DNA from: Paenibacillus sp. oral taxon 786 str. D14
GTDB lineage: Bacteria > Bacillota > Bacilli > Paenibacillales > Paenibacillaceae
Length of the DNA: 9,841 nucleotides
Direction: 5' to 3'
Assembly: GCF_000159955.1 (NCBI RefSeq)
Contig: NZ_GG695970.1
Location: 523,569 to 533,409, forward strand
Shown here: positions 7,122-9,841 of the stretch, in pieces
How the letters are laid out: each line of letters opens with the position of its first letter
Position numbering within the stretch: position 1 is the stretch's first letter
Made by a program: the position numbers and the translations under genes
Notes under the pieces: generated by a model
Told to the model about the DNA's origin: nothing
What the model saw: the letters and a program-made list of their open reading frames with translations, nothing else
Databases searched by the model: none

Positions 7122-7140
7122 GATAGCAGGATATTGATAA
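7109..7140. repeat. Perfect 10-bp inverted repeat around the AraC gene's transcription start
   Basis: TTATCAATAT (7109-7118) and ATATTGATAA (7131-7140) are exact reverse complements separated by 12 bases. The left arm overlaps the Fur box and the -10 box. The right arm ends in the AAAGGAAG ribosome binding site (7139-7146). The arm centres are 22 bases apart, about two helical turns, which suits a dimeric DNA-binding protein. No T-run follows, so it is not a terminator. Confidence 0.6.
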
Positions 7141-7156
7141 AGGAAGATGAAGGATA

Positions 7157-8800
7157 ATGAATCTAGATCCCCAAGAAATGAAGCTGCGGAAGCTGGATCA
7201 AGTATGGATCCGGCTTCGTTCCGTTGAGGCGGTATCGGGAACAGGAGACAAGACCATGCGCCAGCAGCTGGCATTGTCCTTCGCGTTAATCGTGGCGGCC
7301 TGCGGGGATGGCCGGTTGATGGTCGATCAAGAGACAGTCGAGCTGGAGAACGGCAGCGCGTACGTTTGCGTGCCCGGCCAAACCTTTGGCACCGTCGATC
7401 TAAGCGAGGATGGCGAGTTAATCGCGTTCTATTTCGACGCCTATGCCGACTCGAATTCTGTAGGTGAAGAAGCTGGAGGCAAAGAAGATGGCCAGCTGGA
7501 TGCCTTGCTGCCGTATCATGGAAAATTACGGGTCCATACGCCCGGCAAATTGGCCGTTATGGCCGAGAGCGCTTGCCGTGCCTGGCAGCACGGGGAGCCC
7601 ATGGGGCATTTCCGCAGTCAGATTGACCTGCAGGAGATGCTTTATTATTTGTACCGGAACAGTCGCACCAAGCCTTATCATGCAGGCGAAGCGTTGGAGG
7701 CGGCGAAGCGGTACATCGATCAGCACTACAACGAGCCGGTTACGATTGAGCAGCTGGCCCGGGTGGCGGAGTTGAGCCCGAAGTATTTTGCCGAAATGTA
7801 CAAGAAGAAATACGGGAAGAGCCCCATCGAATATGTCACCGAGAAAAGAATGCAGCGAGCCAAACAGCTGATGGCCACCGCTTCTGCAAAGCTGCGCGAG
7901 ATTGCCCATCAAACCGGGTATGCGGACGAGTTCTACTTCAGCCGCAAGTTTAAGCAGGAGATCGGCGTATCGCCGTCCGTTTATATGAGGAGCCGACGCC
8001 GCAAGCTGGCGGCTTACAGTCCCTCGGTACTTGGTTTTCTTACTCCGCTGGGATTCATGCCGTATGCCGCAGCGATGCATCCTAAATGGACAGAGTATTA
8101 TTACCGTGAATTCCGCAGCGACATACCGCTGCACATCAGCGCATACCGCTACAACGAAGATTGGCGCGAGAACCTAGAACGGCTGCGGCAGGCTCCGATC
8201 GATTTGATCCTGGCAGTGGACTCGATCTCGGAGGAGGAGCAGCGGGCGTTAGAACAAATGGCCCCGGTTCAGATCCTAGCCGCTTCGCAGACGGAATGGC
8301 GCGAGCTATTGATGCAGGTGGCGGAGGAGATAAATGAGTCCTGGCAAGCCAATCAATGGCTCAGAGCGTACGAATTTCGGCTGGAGCAGGTCAAGGAGCG
8401 GCTGCCTCAATCACTGCGCCAAGAAACGCTGGTCATTGTTCGTATGAAAGAGGATCGGTTATTTCTCCACTGTAATCGCGGCATGGCCGGCCTTCTGTTT
8501 GATGACCTGGGACTGGCCCCCGGTTATGTGTGCGACACGCCTTGTTACAACTGTCCGATCACTCTGGAGGAGCTGGGCCGCATCGATCCCGGTTATCTCC
8601 TGATGATGATTCGGCAGGACAGTGAAACGCTTGAGGCGTGGGGGAGGCTGCAAGTGAATCCGAGCTGGCAAGCGATCCGGGCCGTTCAACGGCGGCGGGT
8701 CAAGCTGTTGTCGTCTGATCCTTGGCTTGAGTATTCCGCCCACGCGCATCTTCGGATGCTGGATCAGTTCACCGAGCTGTTTCCGGAAGAAAATCCATAA
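7157..8800 (+). CDS. AraC-family regulator fused to a siderophore-binding-protein-like sensor domain (Btr-like)
   Basis: Cytoplasmic transcription activator expected to sense a ferric siderophore and switch on its uptake genes. The 547 residues read as an N-terminal domain (1 to about 165), an AraC double helix-turn-helix (about 178-280) and a periplasmic-binding-protein-like domain (about 286-547). The first helix-turn-helix is around VTIEQLARVAELSPKYFAEMYKK; the second carries the signature elements REIAHQTGY, YFSRKFKQEIG and SPSVYM. Order and size match B. subtilis Btr (YbbB), which binds ferric bacillibactin through this C-terminal domain and activates feuABC. The next gene downstream is a siderophore-binding lipoprotein, which supports that role. 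Unusual is CDTPCYNC at 459-466 in the sensor domain. The start ATG 7157 follows AAAGGAAG (7139-7146) by 10 bases; a closer GGA at 7152-7154 is too near. It has its own Fur-controlled promoter and ends at a terminator. The identity of the siderophore is not known. Confidence 0.9.
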   Translation: MNLDPQEMKLRKLDQVWIRLRSVEAVSGTGDKTMRQQLALSFALIVAACGDGRLMVDQETVELENGSAYVCVPGQTFGTVDLSEDGELIAFYFDAYADSNSVGEEAGGKEDGQLDALLPYHGKLRVHTPGKLAVMAESACRAWQHGEPMGHFRSQIDLQEMLYYLYRNSRTKPYHAGEALEAAKRYIDQHYNEPVTIEQLARVAELSPKYFAEMYKKKYGKSPIEYVTEKRMQRAKQLMATASAKLREIAHQTGYADEFYFSRKFKQEIGVSPSVYMRSRRRKLAAYSPSVLGFLTPLGFMPYAAAMHPKWTEYYYREFRSDIPLHISAYRYNEDWRENLERLRQAPIDLILAVDSISEEEQRALEQMAPVQILAASQTEWRELLMQVAEEINESWQANQWLRAYEFRLEQVKERLPQSLRQETLVIVRMKEDRLFLHCNRGMAGLLFDDLGLAPGYVCDTPCYNCPITLEELGRIDPGYLLMMIRQDSETLEAWGRLQVNPSWQAIRAVQRRRVKLLSSDPWLEYSAHAHLRMLDQFTELFPEENP

Positions 8801-8820
8801 TTGTTCGGAATTTTGTCCAT

Positions 8821-8843
8821 GGCCTATTTTAGGCCTCTTTTTT
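8821..8843 (+). terminator. Intrinsic terminator after the AraC/Btr-like gene
   Basis: GGCCTA (8821-8826), a TTT loop and TAGGCC (8830-8835) form a compact 6-bp hairpin, followed by TC and six T residues (8838-8843). It lies 20 bases past the stop codon and just before the Fur box of the next gene. The lipoprotein gene is therefore expected to be transcribed mainly from its own promoter. Confidence 0.75.
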
Positions 8844-8849
8844 ATACTC

Positions 8850-8869
8850 GATAATGATAATCATTATCA
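8850..8869. promoter_or_regulatory. Perfect Fur box upstream of the siderophore-binding lipoprotein gene
   Basis: GATAATGATAATCATTATC (8850-8868) equals the classical 19-bp Fur consensus. Within it, TGATAATCATTATCA (8855-8869) is a perfect Bacillus 7-1-7 box. It lies 38 bases before the ATG. The core promoter it controls is not clear: TATACT at 8843-8848 looks like a -10 but lacks a -35 at the right distance. The box is followed by TTATCAACAT (8864-8873), a 9 of 10 match to the left arm of the inverted repeat upstream of the AraC gene. Confidence 0.92.
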
Positions 8870-8907
8870 ACATAGATTTGTCGAATAGACGAAAGGGGTA
8901 AAGAGAA

Positions 8908-9841
8908 ATGAAAAAACGGATTTGGGCAACAGGCGCCGTCCTTTTGCTGACATTGGCCTTAACGGCTTGTGGTGGAGAAAAAGAAGGGAGCTCGGCCAAC
9001 GGTACGAGTGAAGCCAATCCAACGACCGCGACGGAAGCGAACGCTGCCGCCGGATCCAATGCCGGCGGGACGGACCAAGCTGCACAAGGAACGCGGACGA
9101 TTCAATATTTGGGCAAGAGTTATGAGGTTCCTGCGAACGTTGAGCGGATCGTGATCACCGGCGCGATGGAAGCGATGGAGGACGCATTGGTGCTGGATGT
9201 ACATCCGGTTGGTGCGATCACCTACAGCGGCGCGTTCCCGGAACGGTTTGCTGCGATTACAGACGGGGCGGAGTCCATCGGGGAGAAAACGCAGCCGAAC
9301 TTTGAAACGATTTTGCAGCTGAAGCCGGATCTGATTCTCGGTTCGACGAAATTCCCGGAGGATGTTCAGGAGCAGCTGGTCAAAATCGCTCCGACGATCT
9401 TAGTCTCCCATCAGGCTGTGGATTGGGAAGATAATTTGCGTCTGCTGGCAGAAGTGACGGGGAAACAGGAAGCTGCCGAACAAGCGATCCAGCAATATAA
9501 GAGCGATCTCGAAGGGGCAAAAGCCACGCTAACAGAAAAACTTGTCGATCAAACCGTGATGGCAATTCGTATCCGGACAGGGAAGCTGTTCATTTATCCG
9601 GAAAGCGTATTTTTCAATCCGATCCTCTACGGAGATCTAGGTCTGAAAGTACCAGCCGAGGTGAGTGCGGCGAAAGCCCAGGAGGAAATCACGATCGAAC
9701 AGCTGGCGACGATCAATCCGGACCAATTGTTTATTCAATTTGCTGCAGACGAGAACAAGGAAACGGCAACCGCATTGGATGAGTTCCTGAACAACCCGAT
9801 CGTTAAAAACGTTGCCGCGGTGAAAAACGATAAGGTATACG
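8908..9841 (+). CDS. Iron-siderophore ABC transporter substrate-binding lipoprotein (FeuA-like), 3' end missing
   Basis: Membrane-anchored receptor that would capture a ferric siderophore outside the cell and pass it to a FecCD-type permease. The reading frame stays open for 311 codons to the window edge, so the C-terminus is missing. Residues 1-21 are a lipoprotein signal ending in the lipobox LTAC (18-21), with Cys21 as the lipidated residue. A low-complexity Ser/Thr/Ala/Gly linker runs to about 62. The periplasmic-binding fold follows, with the family's VERIVITGAMEAMEDALVL segment, NFETILQLKPDLIL and ITIEQLATINPDQLFIQF. The pair Arg220-x-Arg222 in AIRIRTGKLFIYP resembles the basic residues with which FeuA holds catecholate siderophores; that alignment is from memory. 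AAAGGGG (8892-8897) precedes the ATG by 10 bases. A perfect Fur box lies upstream and the Btr-like regulator is next door. Permease genes are expected beyond the edge. Confidence 0.92.
   Translation, partial: MKKRIWATGAVLLLTLALTACGGEKEGSSANGTSEANPTTATEANAAAGSNAGGTDQAAQGTRTIQYLGKSYEVPANVERIVITGAMEAMEDALVLDVHPVGAITYSGAFPERFAAITDGAESIGEKTQPNFETILQLKPDLILGSTKFPEDVQEQLVKIAPTILVSHQAVDWEDNLRLLAEVTGKQEAAEQAIQQYKSDLEGAKATLTEKLVDQTVMAIRIRTGKLFIYPESVFFNPILYGDLGLKVPAEVSAAKAQEEITIEQLATINPDQLFIQFAADENKETATALDEFLNNPIVKNVAAVKNDKVY

Noticed and set aside
7109..7140. Inverted repeat as a terminator of the GDPD gene
   Set aside because: The stem is almost all A/T and is followed by AAGGAAG instead of a T-run, and it overlaps the promoter and ribosome binding site of the next gene.
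7147..7149. ATG as an alternative start for the AraC/Btr-like gene
   Set aside because: It is 10 bases before ATG 7157, in a different frame from the conserved protein.
7526..8134. Open frame of 202 codons on the minus strand inside the AraC/Btr-like gene
   Set aside because: It is antisense to a clearly conserved coding region, its translation shows no recognisable domain, and it reflects stop-codon depletion opposite a GC-rich gene.
8531..8554. CxxxCxxC motif as evidence of a radical SAM enzyme
   Set aside because: The motif sits in a binding-protein-like domain of an AraC regulator, with no surrounding radical SAM barrel or SAM-binding motifs.
1..9841. Search for tRNA, rRNA, CRISPR repeats, insertion sequences and phage genes
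   Set aside because: No tRNA-like cloverleaf, regularly spaced repeats, transposase, integrase or terminal inverted repeats were seen; the short non-coding gaps are explained by promoters, terminators and Fur sites.

Overview
The window reads like a chromosomal segment of a Paenibacillus-type Firmicute. The reasons are strong GA-rich ribosome binding sites, moderate GC content, a secreted GH8 enzyme with a discoidin domain of the kind known from Paenibacillus chitosanases/glucanases, a Bacillus Btr-like AraC regulator, and Bacillus-type 7-1-7 Fur boxes. This is an inference from gene content, not a taxonomic assignment.

Layout. (1) 115-1785 (+) is a secreted GH8 chitosanase/endoglucanase with one C-terminal F5/8 type C (CBM32) domain, followed by an intrinsic terminator at 1793-1841. 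(2) 1851-5186 (-) is a long SWIM-SNF2 ATPase, convergent with gene 1. (3) The 5187-5387 spacer carries divergent promoters and a perfect 10-bp palindrome. (4) 5388-6074 (+) is a forkhead-associated (FHA) domain fused to an OmpR-type winged helix. After 32 bases it is followed by 6107-7102 (+), a membrane-anchored or secreted glycerophosphodiester phosphodiesterase (GDPD) family protein with a TTG start; the two probably form an operon. (5) 7157-8800 (+) is an AraC-family regulator fused to a periplasmic-binding-protein-like domain, resembling the bacillibactin-responsive Btr. (6) 8908 to the window end (+) is a siderophore-binding lipoprotein, cut off by the window edge.

The last two genes form an iron-acquisition unit. 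A Fur box (12 of 14 half-site bases) lies in the spacer of a good promoter at 7092-7121, overlapping the stop codon of the GDPD gene. A perfect Fur box lies at 8850-8869 ahead of the lipoprotein. A terminator at 8821-8843 separates the two transcripts. The expected logic is that iron starvation lifts Fur repression of both, and the AraC protein, after sensing ferric siderophore through its C-terminal domain, activates the uptake genes. Permease genes would be expected just past the right edge.

No RNA genes, insertion sequences, CRISPR arrays or phage genes were seen. No clear undescribed multi-gene system is visible. The points most worth following are the FHA/winged-helix regulator and its operator-like palindrome, the inverted repeat around the AraC gene's start of transcription, and a three-cysteine cluster in the AraC protein's predicted sensor domain.
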